Source: Rutstroemia sp. NJR-2017a BVV2 (taxonomy: Eukaryota; Ascomycota; Leotiomycetes; Helotiales; Rutstroemiaceae). Taken from it: a stretch of 64,000 bases of DNA. Each line of letters begins with the position of its first letter. The first letter of the stretch is position 1. The translations under genes were made by a program, and so were the position numbers. Below the pieces are notes generated by a model that made no database searches, was not told the DNA's origin, and worked only from the letters and a program-made list of their open reading frames with translations. Positions 50,401 through 63,802 of the stretch are shown piece by piece. The stretch lies in NCBI GenBank assembly GCA_002946415.1, contig NJPS01000001.1, positions 18,982 through 82,981 of the forward strand. Reading direction: 5' to 3'.

Positions 50401-53290
50401 AAGGTACTTTCTTAACAAGTTATTAACTAAATATATATATATTATAGGTATATTAATAAGCTCGAAAAGTATAACTTAGTATTTGTAATATCTATATTAT
50501 ATATAAAATACTGTTTTCTATTTATTTCCTTCTTTGATTTGGATTAGATTGAATTTTATATACTAATCTAACTTAGTAAAATATTTAGCTTTCTTAATTC
50601 GATCTTGTAGTTTACTAACTAATAGTAATATATATCGGTTCTTAATAGTAATAGTATTTAGTTTTTGGTAATCGATAACTAGTTTTAATTTTGTATTATA
50701 GAGTTTAGATATAAAGAAGATTAATATATTTATAAATGAATAGGATTTTCTAATAAATCCTTTTGCTAAATTTTCTATAATATATTCTTGAAATATTCTA
50801 AATTTCTTCTTTGATAATAATATAATTGATAAAAATAGTAGTTCCTTTTCTTCTTCTAATTTTATTTTATAATCCTAAAGCTAGTATTTTGATAAGGTAT
50901 CTTTATAAGGTTTTTCTTTGAAGATCTCGATATATTTTTAATATTATATTAGTATATTCTTTAGTAGAGGATCCTAAGCTAAGGTATCCGATCTCGGTAA
51001 ATATATTATCTTCAGTTTCTAATTAGGTATTAGTCTTATAAAACTTTATATAAACTTTGTCTTATATTTGTATTTATTATACTATATAGTTATTGCGATC
51101 TAATCGATATATAGATTATAACTTTTTAGTTATAGTATTCCCAAAATTAGTTAGTATCCTTTTAGTAGAATCAAATCTATTTTTATCTACTTAGAATATT
51201 ATCCTAGTTATATCTTAAATTCTTATATTTTATATTAAACTAATCTATCTTTTTTGGCTAATTATCTATTGATAAGATAAAGCCTATATAAAACTAGTTT
51301 CTCGAGAGTTTGTAATTTTACTGATATTATAGTTTCTAGTATTATAAAATTCTCTATTATTCCTAAATCTATTATTACTCGGAGTAAGTATCTATTTATA
51401 TATATTTCGTAAAGAATCTATCTTGATCCTAAGATAGTTTTAAGTTCTTTAGTTAGCTCTTTATTTATATTTTCGATAAGTTATTTCTGATTAATTCTTT
51501 TTTGGTTTTGGTTTATAACTTTAAATTTATTATTTTTTATAAAATCAAAGAATTTCTTTTAGATATCAATTATATCTTCTTAGACTATATTTAGGTTTAT
51601 TCTAGTTCTTATTCTAAGGATTTGTTTAATAGAAATATCGATATATTTAATAGATACTTTATATTTAAAGATCTATAATACTATTCTTTATAATTAAATT
51701 AATTTCTGTAATAATATATTTTGCTAGTCTTTATAACTATATTAGTAAATAATTTTTTAAATCTTTTTGTTACTTAGTAAATTATATTACTGGAATTCTC
51801 TAAATCTTCTATAGATTCGAGTCTCTCGTTATATTCTAGTAGAACTAATCTCAAGTTTTAGTTTATAATAATAATCTATAATTAGTTAATCTTGGATATT
51901 TCGAGTATTATTCCAGAATCTATTGTTACTTGGTAAACTTGTAAATTCCTTTTATCTCCAAGATCTAATTCTATAGTAATTGATTTTTTCTAAGAACTAT
52001 ATTTCTTCTTATTTTGGAGATTTGTTTTAAATAATAGTTTTCTTATTACTAGGCTTTTTTAGATATTAGTTTGCTTCCTTTTTATCTATTTTATAAATTA
52101 GATAAGAATCTTTATAGTAAATAATCTATATTAGTTATATATAATCTGTTTTTTGAATAATTCGATAACTACTTATTATATTTAATTGGTATCTAGATAT
52201 AGCCTAGTTACTATTTTATCTTATTATAGATTTAAACTATTTCTTTCTTTTCTAATTAATTTACTTAAGTTTTATCTTTTAAGATTTCTTTTAGTAGTTT
52301 TTTATTTAGTATTCTGGAAATCTATATTCGAAGTAAAGTTTCTGTTTTTATTGGTAGTTTTGTTTATTTTAGAAAAGATTGTTTTTTGAACTTATTATAT
52401 CTAGTTATATAGAGTTACTATAAATCTCTTTTTTAATATATTGTTTTTTGGAAAATCTAGATCTTTTCTTATTTTATCGATATTATTGAAGATACTAGTC
52501 TATACTACTAAAGTATATTTCCCTTTGAAACTTATAATACCTATTATCGATATAAATAGTTTTTTCGATTAGATCATTTATATTATTAATCGGGTCTTTC
52601 CGAGATAGTTCAAGTTTGATATTTCTCTTTAGTTCTTTTATATAATAACTGAATAATACTACTATTTCCTAATTAGTTTGATTTCTATATTTTCGGAATT
52701 CTATTATATAGTTGATTATAGATCTGGTTTATTATAAACTAAAGAGTTGTTGTTTTATAGTTCTTATAATATCAATATTTCTGAATACTTATTTGATCTC
52801 TTTACGAAATCCTTTATAGTTTGCGAATATAATTATAATAGTTGTTATTATTATAGCTAGATTATAGCTATTCTCGAAATAGTTGAATAGAAAAGATTTA
52901 ATCTATTTAGTTATTTCGTCTCTTAAATAAGAAGTAATCTAGAGACTTTTAATATCTCGGATATCGAATTTATTAATATTGAACTTGAAATATATTCTTA
53001 ATTATAAAAGAAAGATTTCCAATTTCCTTCTATTACTACTATATTTATCTAGTAATACGATCTTCAAGGTTTTTTAGAGTCTGAATTCCTTTAGTTTATT
53101 ATTATTATTATCATTTTCCTTGTTATTGGTATTATTATAAGCTATAGTAATATTGCTATTATAGTCTAGTAGAGATATAGTTGTATTTATAGTAAACGAT
53201 AAAGTTAATAGTTGGTTTATAGATCTAGTTATTATAGTATTATTTGGAGTTATATCGATTCGGTATATAAAGCAATAAAGGTATTTAAAG

Positions 53291-53840
53291 TATTATAAAT
53301 ACTTGTTTTCTGAGTTATATAGAAGTGGTTAGAGTCTCGAGTATTAGAGATCGCGATAACTAATAATACTATTATAGGTTTATTATTGATAATAGTTATA
53401 TAGGGAATCGATTATAATTGTAATAATAAGTAAATAAGTAATAATTATTATTAAGTACAAAGCTCTATATATTAAAGAAAACTATCTAGTTATATAGATC
53501 TTTATTCTTTACTATCCTATTAGTCCTACTAGTCCTAGTAGTACTGAAACTACTAAGATTACTAGAATATTAGATAATCTCTATCTAAGGTTTTACTAAA
53601 GGTATTATTAATTACTTTAATATCTATCTATTCCTAGATATCTTATTTCTATAGTACTGTTCTTTACAAAGATATATTAATAATTATAGATATCTTTTCT
53701 CTATCTTTGTATTATAGATATAGATATCTAAACTTTACTTTATTATATAATCTCTATATAATAGTTCGACTCTACTAATCAATAGTTAGCTGTTTTCTAA
53801 ATCTAAGGTCCTTAGGCTTTTATTTAGATATATTATAATA
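53291..53840 (-). repeat. A3 5' LTR, 550 bp
   Basis: It begins TATTATAAATACTTG and ends ATATTATAATA directly before CCAAA. It has the same length as its partner. Confidence 0.88.
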
Positions 53841-56800
53841 CCAAAGCTCCAAGGTAGAGCAACTATTATATAAGTAGAATAGATATATAAAATCTTGAAA
53901 TATTATAAAAAAACTAATCTTCTTTATATCGGATTTATAGAATCTAAGCAAGCTAATTTACTTATTAAGCAAGATCTATTATTAGATAGCGAACTTTATA
54001 ATTATAAGGTCTTCTATAGAGATTACCAAATAATCTAGTACTTTAATTATTATTTATATAGATATATAATAAAGTACTATTATAATATAGTTCGATATAG
54101 ATATTATATAGCAATTAGATATAAGATTAACAAATACCTAAAGAAAGAAGATTATATAGTATAGTAGTATATTATCTACAAAGATAAGTACCTAGTATAA
54201 ATAAGAGAATACTTAGTATAACGAAAATATATAGAAGTTATAAAGTAAGTATATATTAATAGATCTATATAGTTTCAAATTTATATAAAGCTAAATAAAG
54301 CTATAATATCTATTTCTACCTCGGTTCCTACCTTAGAGGTAAATATCAACTTTATTCTATCCTAAAAACCATCTATATTCAATAGAATTATAGTAGATAG
54401 TAACTCAGAAAGGAAAGTTCTAAAAATCAAAAGAAGATAAAGAAAACCCCTTATATATAAAATTCTATAACAATCCTAGATAGATTCCTAAGATATATAA
54501 TAGATCTTCCAATTTTCTTAGAATAAATAAACTATAAATACTTCAATATAATATATAGAAGAATAAAAAGATTATAGAATTATTTCTTATAGACTTCTAG
54601 ATTCAATTATATAATATAATTGTATTTCAAGAACTATAACAAAATCTATTTCAGAACCGGATATACTATTTAAGTAACTTGGGTTTTATTTCTATATATA
54701 ATAACTAGTAGAGAAGATACTACTTTCTAATCAATTAGAGAATAGATAGTATTATTTAGAATATCTACTTCCCTAATCTAGATCTCACTATTTTTAATAT
54801 TCGTATAGATAATATATATATCTAGATTTATAATATATATAGTAAACTTCCAAGTAAATATAATATAGTTAATTATCTCTTATCGATTCCTTTTCTTCAA
54901 GAATATCTCTAGAAAGAAAAGGAATATATAGTTTTTAGGAACTTCAATCTTTATTATTTGCTTTAGTATAGTATATAAATACTAATACTATATTTAGTAA
55001 CCAAATTGTTTCTCGATATTCTATAATTATATAAACTTAACTTTATCTCTTTATAAGGAACTTCTATATAGGAAACCAGAGATTATAGTAATATAATCGA
55101 TTTAACTTTCTTTATATAAGGTCTCCAAGACTATCTAATCTACTACCAAGTTCATATAAATCTCGATTTTGGTTCCAACTATTACTCTATCATTATAGTA
55201 CTGTTACTAGACTCTATATAACTTCTGTTTCAACTACAGAGAGTTTGGAAATAGATAAATATAGATAGAATTCAAGCTAAAATAATATATCTTCTTTCTT
55301 TTTCTAGTATACTAACTAATCAGGATATCGATTTATATATATAATATATTATCAGATTTATATAGAACCTGATCAACAATATAATTTCTTAGAACAAACT
55401 GTTTTTATATAGATAATTATAATAGAACGAAGATATCAAATAACTACTACAAGATAAGAGAAATATATATCGAAGATATAACTAGTAAGTATATACCGAA
55501 GTGAGAGCTAAGAAGTACTATATAATCTACTAGATAAAGAGAAAATACTTCTATAAAGCGATTTATAAAGCTATTCAAGGAGAAGGTATCTAGAAGCTAG
55601 CTAAGTAGGGTTATATAAACAATAGCCTAATAGTACTCTTAATTATACTAGATCTCAAGTTAGCAACTATATTTGCAATTATAGTATCAGATAAAGTAAA
55701 TATCCTTTATATATATTTCTATTTACTAGTTATAATAGACTTTATAGATATTTATAATATGATATTTGCAGATATTATATATCAAGATATACTATTACTA
55801 AAATAGAATATAACCCCAAACGAAATATAGATATTACTTTATATAAAGAAGACTAATAAAGTATCAAAAAGTAACTCAATCTCTAATAACTTCTTCAAAG
55901 CTATAAGAAGACTACTAGCTGAAGTAGTTATAATCCTAGTAATAGTATACTGGAACCTAGACTATTATTCTATATAATTCAAATATATCTATATAATAGT
56001 GATTTGGAAACTAGGTAAAAAGTTATATAAAGAACTAGAAATATAATATTTAATTATTTTGTTAAATACTATTGGGAAACTAATTAAGGTAATTATAGCA
56101 AAATAGATCTAGGAAGTAACTAAGCAATATTATCTTATCCTGGATATATAGATAGAGATTTATATGAAGTATTCAATAGAAATAGTTTTGGAGTTATTAA
56201 CTAAATAAGTATAAACTATATAGAAATCCTTAAAATATATTACTATAATATTATTTCTTGATCTCTCTAGAATATTCGATATAGTATACCCTATATAGTT
56301 GCTCGATATTTTCTATAAAAAGAGAATACTAGGTTAGTTAATTAGATAGATAAAGATCTTTCTAATAGATTATATAACTACCTTAATAGTATAAAGCCGA
56401 GAATCAGACTTTTTTGGAATTCAATATAAAATACCTTAAGAATCAACTCTATCTTCAATATTGTTTATCTTATATATTTCCGAGCTACTAGAGATCTATA
56501 ATTATCTAAAGGATAGAATATCTATAATTGGATTTATAGATAATACTAATATACTTATATATAGTATATCTACTAAAACCAATTATAGAACTCTAGAAGA
56601 AATATATATATAATATCTCTATTAGATAGTTTAGTATAGTATAAAGTTTGTACTAATTAAGTATAAGTTGATCTATCTAATATATAGTTATACAAAGTTC
56701 AATTTGGAAGCTAGTACTTATTTTGGAAGTATTGAGAAATAGCTAATAGTAGAGATTCAAGTACTAGAGATATAACTAGATATCAAACTCCATTAGATAA

Positions 56801-57887
56801 TATATATAAGAAAGATAATCCAGAAAGAGATTATTCAAATAAAAGTTCTAAATAAGATATCTATATCTATATAAAGTACTATATTTATATAATTATAGTT
56901 GATTTACTTTTCAGTAATCTAGCTATAGTTAGTATATAATATATTGTTATAATATTCTCTAGTAACTATTAGAGTTAAGAGAGTTATAACTAAATTACAG
57001 TTTATCCAAAATAAGTATCTTTATATAATCACAAAAGTATACTATATTATATTGATCGCAATACTGGAAATAGAGATATATATTTTATCACTAGATTTAT
57101 ATTTGGATAGTAAAATAGTAATATTCCAGAAACGATTTTAGAGATCCCTAGTTTATCAACAAATCCGAGATATATATTAAGTTATTATACAAAAGCTCAA
57201 GATCAAGATACAAAAATATAACCAATATAAAACTAGTAAGAAAGTTAAGAAAGAATAGATAGAGATATAATATTAGTAACTTAATAGAGATTAGATATCA
57301 AACAAAACAAAATTATAAAGAATATAAGAAACGAGATAGTAAATATCTCTTTATATAATATAGGATCAAATCAAGTAATTTCCAGAGAAGAAGATCCTAT
57401 AGCTATATTCCAGATTATAGAAGGCAGAGAACTTAGTATTTATTCAAATATAATCTAGACAAATAGAGTTTATATATTTTCTATATAAGACTAAAGTTTC
57501 TTTATACAAGATAGGCTTATATAAGTATAACTAGTTCTAGGAAACCCTACAATATATACTACTATATTACTCTAAAGAGGTAAATAGATAGATAAAACTA
57601 AATTAAAAACCAACCTTTATATAACTTTTAGATATACTAGAAGGAACTATAGTAGCTAGTAAATAGATAATCTAGTCTAGATAACTATACTAGTTCCAGA
57701 TCGCTAATTCTTTCTTATATAATTAGTCTCTTAGGAATCAGTAAGTATTAGTAGATAATAGAGTAATCAAAAGATAAAAGTAAGTTATAGATAATAAGTT
57801 TTTCTCTAAATTCTAGTTTCCTATATTTTGATAAAAAGAGTACTATATAACTTTAGTTTAATTAATATAAGAAATAATCAATCAATC
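53841..57887 (+). mobile_element. Tad1-like LINE, 3' segment (ORF1 end, endonuclease, RT)
   Basis: It continues the LINE after A3. A plus frame near 54,030-54,150 reads FNYYLYRYIIKYYYN, a RIPped form of the CxNCxxxGHxxxxC knuckles of Tad1 ORF1. An endonuclease-like region lies at about 54,450-55,000, with RIDNIYIWIYNIYSKLPS and a NFNLYY remnant of GDFNLHH. Reverse transcriptase lies at about 56,250-56,850, reading LFLDLSRIFDIV, SILFILYISELL and IGFIDNTNILIYS, the last equal to FVDDVNILAYS with the catalytic DD changed. A C-terminal Cys-poor relic follows to about 57,800. The 3' end carries AATC repeats (about 57,876-57,887) before the target duplication 57,888-57,901. Net LINE length without A3 and its duplicated CCAAA is about 4.9 kb. 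Confidence 0.82.
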
Positions 57888-59826
57888 AATTAGAATTATT
57901 TTAATTATATTAGAATTCAATTTATTAAATAAAACAAAATCAAAAAAGATAAAATCTAATTTTGATTTAAATAAATACTTTTCAATTGATTTATAAAATA
58001 AGATAATTATATTAATAGTTTTAATCTAGATTAAGAAATATTTCTTTTTCTAGAATATATATAATTATTTATTTCTCTAATTAATATTAGTTTAGTAAAA
58101 TTAATTGATTAAAGATTTATTATTATTTAGTTATATTTCGAAATTAATAAAATAATTGAAAATATAAAATAAATTAGTTAATTATTTAAATTGATAATAG
58201 ATATAATCTAGAAATATTTAATATTTAATAAATTATTATTATTCTAAAATAATATATTAGAATCTAAGATAGATAATTAAAAAGAGAATAAATAATTATA
58301 TATAATTATCAATTATAAAATTAATTAAAATATAATATATAATTTTCTAATTCTTAATATTATTATAACTTTTAATTTATAAAAGGAATTTCAAATATTT
58401 AAAAATAGATTTTAAAATAAAAGAAAGATATTTAAAAAAAGATATATTAATAAATATAAAACTATTTGTTTTTAAATTAATAAAAGTTTTGGATTAGAAA
58501 AAGAAATTATTCTTTATTAAAGTATATAGAAATATTATATATTCTCTTTTTATTAAAATAATAAAATCCAAATATCTTATATTTTTTAATTTATTTAAAA
58601 AGAAGTTTTTTACTAAATAATATTTTTTATCTAATTTATCTTTTTATAAACTATATAAATAATTATTTTTATTTCAATTAAAATAAGATCTTTCTAGATA
58701 TTTACAAAAATTTCTTAATCTTTATCTATTTCTAAATATTTAATTATATTTATAATATAAAGAATATAAAATCTAGCTTGATTTTTATTATAATTATTTA
58801 AGAGAATAAAGTAATATTATATATTATTTAATTGAAAAATAGATATATTATAATAAAAAATAAAATATTATAAAATATTAATAGATATATTTATATCAAG
58901 ATATAAATTCGCGAATATATATATATATATAAAATATTAAATTACTTTATTTAGATAATTAACTTATTTTTATTTATAATATAGAATTTATTTTATAATC
59001 TATAAATAAGGTTGCTAATAAAAATATCAGAATATATAATATTAATAATTTTGATTTCTACTTTATTTATTTCGAATTATTAATAGATTTATATATTGTT
59101 TTCAAAAGATTAGTTAACTATATATTCTATATTTATAATATATTAGTAGAATTTGGTAACTTTAATAATTAGATTTTAGTAAAAGATATATTTATCTATA
59201 ATATTTATAATAATAATAAATAATATAAATTACTAATAAAGCTCGATAAAGTTTAAATTATCTATATAAAATATATAATATTTATTAGTTATATATTATA
59301 TTTCTATTAGATTAATTAAGAAAGTTATTATTAATTCAATAAATTATATAATTATCAAAAAGAAGAATTATTATAAATATAATTTTTCAAAATATATTAG
59401 TATTATATTTTATATCTATTTTAATATATATTATTATCGGAAGTTCTTAATTAATAATATATATTAGTAAATCTCGAGTTATTTTAATATAAATATTTTT
59501 TATAAATTTAATCTAATATTTATATTATCGTTTAGTTTATTATATAAATCTATTATTTTAAGATAATAAAAAACTAAACTAATCAATATAGATAAGTTAT
59601 AGATTTATATATAAAGTTATTATTATATTTTATATATATTTGCTATATATAAAATATCTTGGGAAAAATATATATATACTTTTATTGAAGATATTAATAT
59701 AATTTATTTAATTGATAATTAAATATTTCTTAATTTATTAATTTCTCTAAAAAGTTTTTATAATTATTCTATAAAGAAAATATTTTATTTTTCTAATATT
59801 AATATATTTATATTTATTTGATTATA
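57888..59826 (-). mobile_element. Gypsy B1, segment 3 (5' internal part)
   Basis: It starts with the right copy of the LINE target duplication (AATTAGAATTATTT) and then aligns with B2 at 63,645-63,800 (AACAAAATCAA...GATTTTAATCTAGATTAAG). Beyond that it has no partner in the window, because B2 is cut at 63,802. By position it should hold the gag and leader region of B1 on the minus strand, but I cannot read gag motifs. Confidence 0.65.
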
Positions 59827-60211
59827 TAATGAACCTTCAATAATAAAATAGATTTAGTTTTAGAATTAATAATTAAAGAATTAAGAGAATTTAAAAATTT
59901 GAAGAATTTAAATATAGAAGACTAATTTAAGCTAACTAAATACTATAATAGTTTAGACTAGGAATTTGATTAAGTAGAAAATATAACTATATATATTTTA
60001 GATAAGAAATATAGCTAAGTATATAGAGTTTATTATATTATTTCCTCTTTTAAATAAACTTATCTTCAAATATTATTATCTTAACTTAGTATCTATCTAT
60101 TAGTATTAATTAAATAAATATAGAATAAAGAATATATTAAAGAAATAAGTTAAAGAAAGTATATTTTTATATTAATATTATTAGATAATTACTATCTATA
60201 TAATTATAATC
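59827..60211 (-). repeat. Family B LTR between B1 and B2
   Basis: 59,827-60,165 aligns with the solo copy at 4998-5400. On its right, the minus strand reads AAAATAGAGAAGAGG (about 60,212-60,226), a polypurine tract such as precedes a 3' LTR. This puts the right boundary near 60,211. The left boundary is less certain. Confidence 0.6.
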
Positions 60212-63200
60212 CTCTTCTCTATTTTGGAATAATTGAAATTATTTAGATAAAAGAATAGATAAATTAGGAAATATAAAGTTCGCTAAATAAAAGTTTTATA
60301 GTTTTTATAATATTATCTTTAAATTAGAAGTTTTATACTAAATAAAATCAGTATTATAATTAAGTTAGGAAATATAATATTCAAATAATTTATAATATTT
60401 TCTATAGATAAATACTTTATCAACTTTATATTTATCAGTATCTATAATATTAAGTAGTAGTAAGAATTTATTATATTATCTAGATAATAGATTATTAGAG
60501 ACTTTATATAATTTATCTACTAGAAATATATTATAGATATATATAATATTAGATAGCTTTAAATAGAATAAATAATCTATTTTCTCGAATATTTTGAAGT
60601 ATTTATTTATAAGATAATCTAGTTTTCTTAATAGTTACTATATTGGGAGATATTATATATCTAGTTATATATAGTTATCTATATCGAAATTAATAAATCT
60701 TCGATATATATTAGCTATTTTAGATATATAATCTTATATTCTCTATATAATAGAGTAGATATATTCAAGTACTTTATAGTTATAATAGATATATATATAG
60801 ATATTATCTATATTAAAATTATCAATTATAGAGTAATTGGTTTATTAATTCTAAAAAACTTTAAGAATATATCTATGAAATACTTCGAATAATAAGAAAT
60901 CTTCAAATAACGAATATAAAAGTATTAACTAGATATAATCTATTATAAAAAAATATTCTAACTAATTATCTTAGTAATAATTAATAAAGGATCTTAAGTA
61001 CTTTTATAAATACTAATTATAAATCTCAATTTAGTTATTTATTTATAAATAATCTATAATCAATAATTTCAATTCAGTATCTAGAATACTATTAAATTCT
61101 TTCTAGAATAAGGAAATAAACTAAGAACTATAGTTTAATAATATAGTAATTAGTAGATTATAGTATCGATAAATATATATCAAATATAATTTAATTTATT
61201 TATATATATTGATTATCTTATAATAGAAGATAGTAATAATTTATTTATTCAAATAATCGATAATAATTAATATATTATCGAATCTATATTTATCTTTATT
61301 AAAGTTATAATAATCTATAATAATATATTCTCAAATATATATAGAAATTAGTAGAAGATATAGTAAACTAAGTATTTTATCTCTTAGTACTAAACTACAA
61401 TAATAAATATAGTAGTTATATATATAAATAATAATATTGTTCTTAAGATTATACTAATAATACTAGTAAATAAATAATAAAATAGTTTTTCGAATATTAG
61501 AATATATAATTATTATAGAGTTGTAGACTTTATAGATTAGAAAAATATATAAATTAGCTATATTAAAGATAACTAGATAACTTTTATATAATAAAAGACT
61601 ATTTTGTATAGAAAACTTAATTTGATTAGTAATTAATATAATTCTCAGAAATTGTAAATTTTTAGTTTCTTAGTTTATTTATAAAATATATATAATAAGA
61701 ATTAGTAAATTTATTATACTATATAGTTCGGATTACTAGAAGTTAGTTTCGCAAAAGTAAATATATATTTAAATAATAATTATCTAGAAATCTAATTATT
61801 CTTTTTTTAATAACTATTATATTTTTTTTTCTTTTTTAGTTTTATTCTAGAAATCTAATTTATTCGTTCTACAAATTAAAATATTAGCTAGAAGATTCTA
61901 TTTTCTAAAATAATATATAATCAAGAAGTGGTAATTAATAAGTAATTCAATCTAGTATATTTAATAAATATTAAGAAACTTAATTAATATAAAATATTTT
62001 AGTATTTTATAGTTAGTATAGATATATATCTAGTAAAAAATATTAGTTAGTTTAGTATATTAGTTTATAAATAATTTAATAATAGTTAGTATTTCTTTAT
62101 TATATATTTTATAATTAAGTTCTACTATTTATATAATCTTAGAGAAATAAGTAATAGATAGATAATTATCTCTATATTTTTATAAAAATATATTAATTAT
62201 TACTTTATCTAATATATTGGTTTCAAATATATAGAGAAATATATAATTATAATATTTGAGTAAAGAGATAAAGATTAATATCTTTTTTAGTATATTGAAT
62301 ACTTATTAATAGTTTTTATTAAAGTTGAAATAAGTTCCGATCTTTATTAGATTAATCAAAGATTTTATAATTAGATCAAAGTTATAAATAAACTAGTAAT
62401 AAAAATTACAGAAACCTAAGAAAGATTAAATATTTTTTATAATATTAAGATATTATTATTCTTATATAATAGTAACCTTTTCTAAATTTATTTTAATATT
62501 TTCGATAAAGATAATAAATTTTAAATACTTTATCTATTTAATATCGAATTCACACTTTTTTATATTAGTTTAGAGATTAGTATCTTGGAGATATTATAAA
62601 ACTAATTTTATATATATTATATATTCTAACTTATTTTCAAAGTAAATTAGAATATTATCTAAATAAGTAATATAGAATATATCTAAATAATCGAAAAATA
62701 TATTATTTATATAATATTGATAGGTTATAGAGTTATTTATTAATCCAAAAAATATAACTTTCTATTTATATACTTTATAGTATATCTGAAAGATAATATA
62801 TTCTTTCAAAATAAAATCTATTTAAATATAATAGAAAACTTAATAGATATCTAGTTTAGTAAAGATCTTTATATTTATAACTTTAATAAATATTTCATTA
62901 ATCAAAAATAGTAAATATCGATCTTTATAGATAAAAATATTAAATATTCAAAAATCGATATAAAAATATAATCTATCTATAGATTTCTTGATAAAAAGAA
63001 TAAAGATTACAAATAGTATTTAGTTAAGTTTAATGAAATTTTTTAATAGATTTTCTATAAAGTACTTTTTGATAATTTTAAGTTCTTCAAGTAATATTTT
63101 ATAAAGTAGATTATATTTTAATATCTTCTTGCTATTATTCTTTAAATAAATTTTATAGTTATAAAGATAATAAAATAGTAAAATATCTAATTTAGCTTTG

Positions 63201-63802
63201 AAGAAAATATAGATATAATTAGTATATTTATTGGAAATTAGTAACTTGATAAAATTATCTATTTATAATAGTAAGTATATTATAGTTTTTCGAAATTAAA
63301 AAAAGAGAAACTAAATTATAAAGATTACTTTCTATTATTCTTTATTCTAAATATCTTGATATTGATTAATTAAGTTATCTAATTTTTGTAAAGTTATAGT
63401 AAATAATTTATAATTATTATATTTTTTATAGATAATATTTAAAATAGTATCCGAGATAATATAGATTTTAATAATAAAGAACTTATATATAATAAGAAGT
63501 ATCTAAAGAGATTTTGAGAAATACTTAGAAACTAAAGAAGATAATATTTTTATTACTTTTAATTTCTTTTCTATCTTGGTAATATTTAGTTTTACTAACT
63601 TCTTATAAAATAACCTAATATTAATTAAAATTACTTTAGCTATATTAGAATTTATCTTACTAAACAGAACAAAATCAAGAAAGATAAAATCTAATTTTAG
63701 CTTTTTCAGATATTCCTTAATTAGTTTACAAAATAGAGTGATTTTATTAATGATTTTAATCTAGATTAAGAAGTATTTCTTTCTTTAGAATATATCTAGT
63801 TA
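60212..63802 (-). mobile_element. Gypsy B2, truncated at its 5' side
   Basis: Minus-strand Ty3/gypsy relic homologous to B1. RT remnants FFGLINN (about 62,735-62,760) and YLDNILIYF (about 62,643-62,670) are readable. The 3' portion (RNase H, integrase) should occupy 60,230-62,400. It is interrupted at 63,802/63,803 by sequence of normal base composition, so its 5' part probably resumes outside the window. Confidence 0.75.

Larger units (their letters stand above)
46873..53840 (-). mobile_element. Ty3/gypsy chromovirus, family A copy A3 (6,968 bp)
   Basis: It has 550-bp LTRs at 46,873-47,422 and 53,291-53,840 and a minus-strand interior. A perfect 5-bp target duplication CCAAA lies at 46,868-46,872 and 53,841-53,845, inside the LINE. 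It is collinear with A2 over its full length, with substitutions and no visible length change. The short open frames within it (for example 48,518-48,727 and 52,186-52,389) are chance frames on the antisense strand. Confidence 0.93.
28060..63802. repeat. RIP-degraded AT-rich block of nested retrotransposons
   Basis: About 35.7 kb in which C and G survive mostly in TCG/CGA and CT/AG contexts, while CA and TG are rare and TA is dominant. This is the expected result of CpA-to-TpA mutation on both strands. No open frame over 80 codons remains, yet LTRs, reverse transcriptase, integrase and chromodomain remnants are readable when stop codons are read through. Component elements are listed separately. 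Confidence 0.9.

Noticed and set aside
48518..52389. Open frames at 48,518-48,727, 49,508-49,726 and 52,186-52,389 (+)
   Set aside because: They lie antisense to the A3 pol relic in very AT-rich DNA and encode low-complexity hydrophobic peptides. Chance frames.
28060..63802. Mitochondrial DNA inserted or misassembled here
   Set aside because: The extreme AT content first suggested it, but gypsy LTRs, pol and chromodomain relics, LINE reverse transcriptase and target duplications explain the block.
28060..63802. CRISPR-like or satellite array from repeated short AT motifs
   Set aside because: The repetition is low-complexity AT sequence and LTR homology; no regularly spaced identical repeats with unique spacers were seen.
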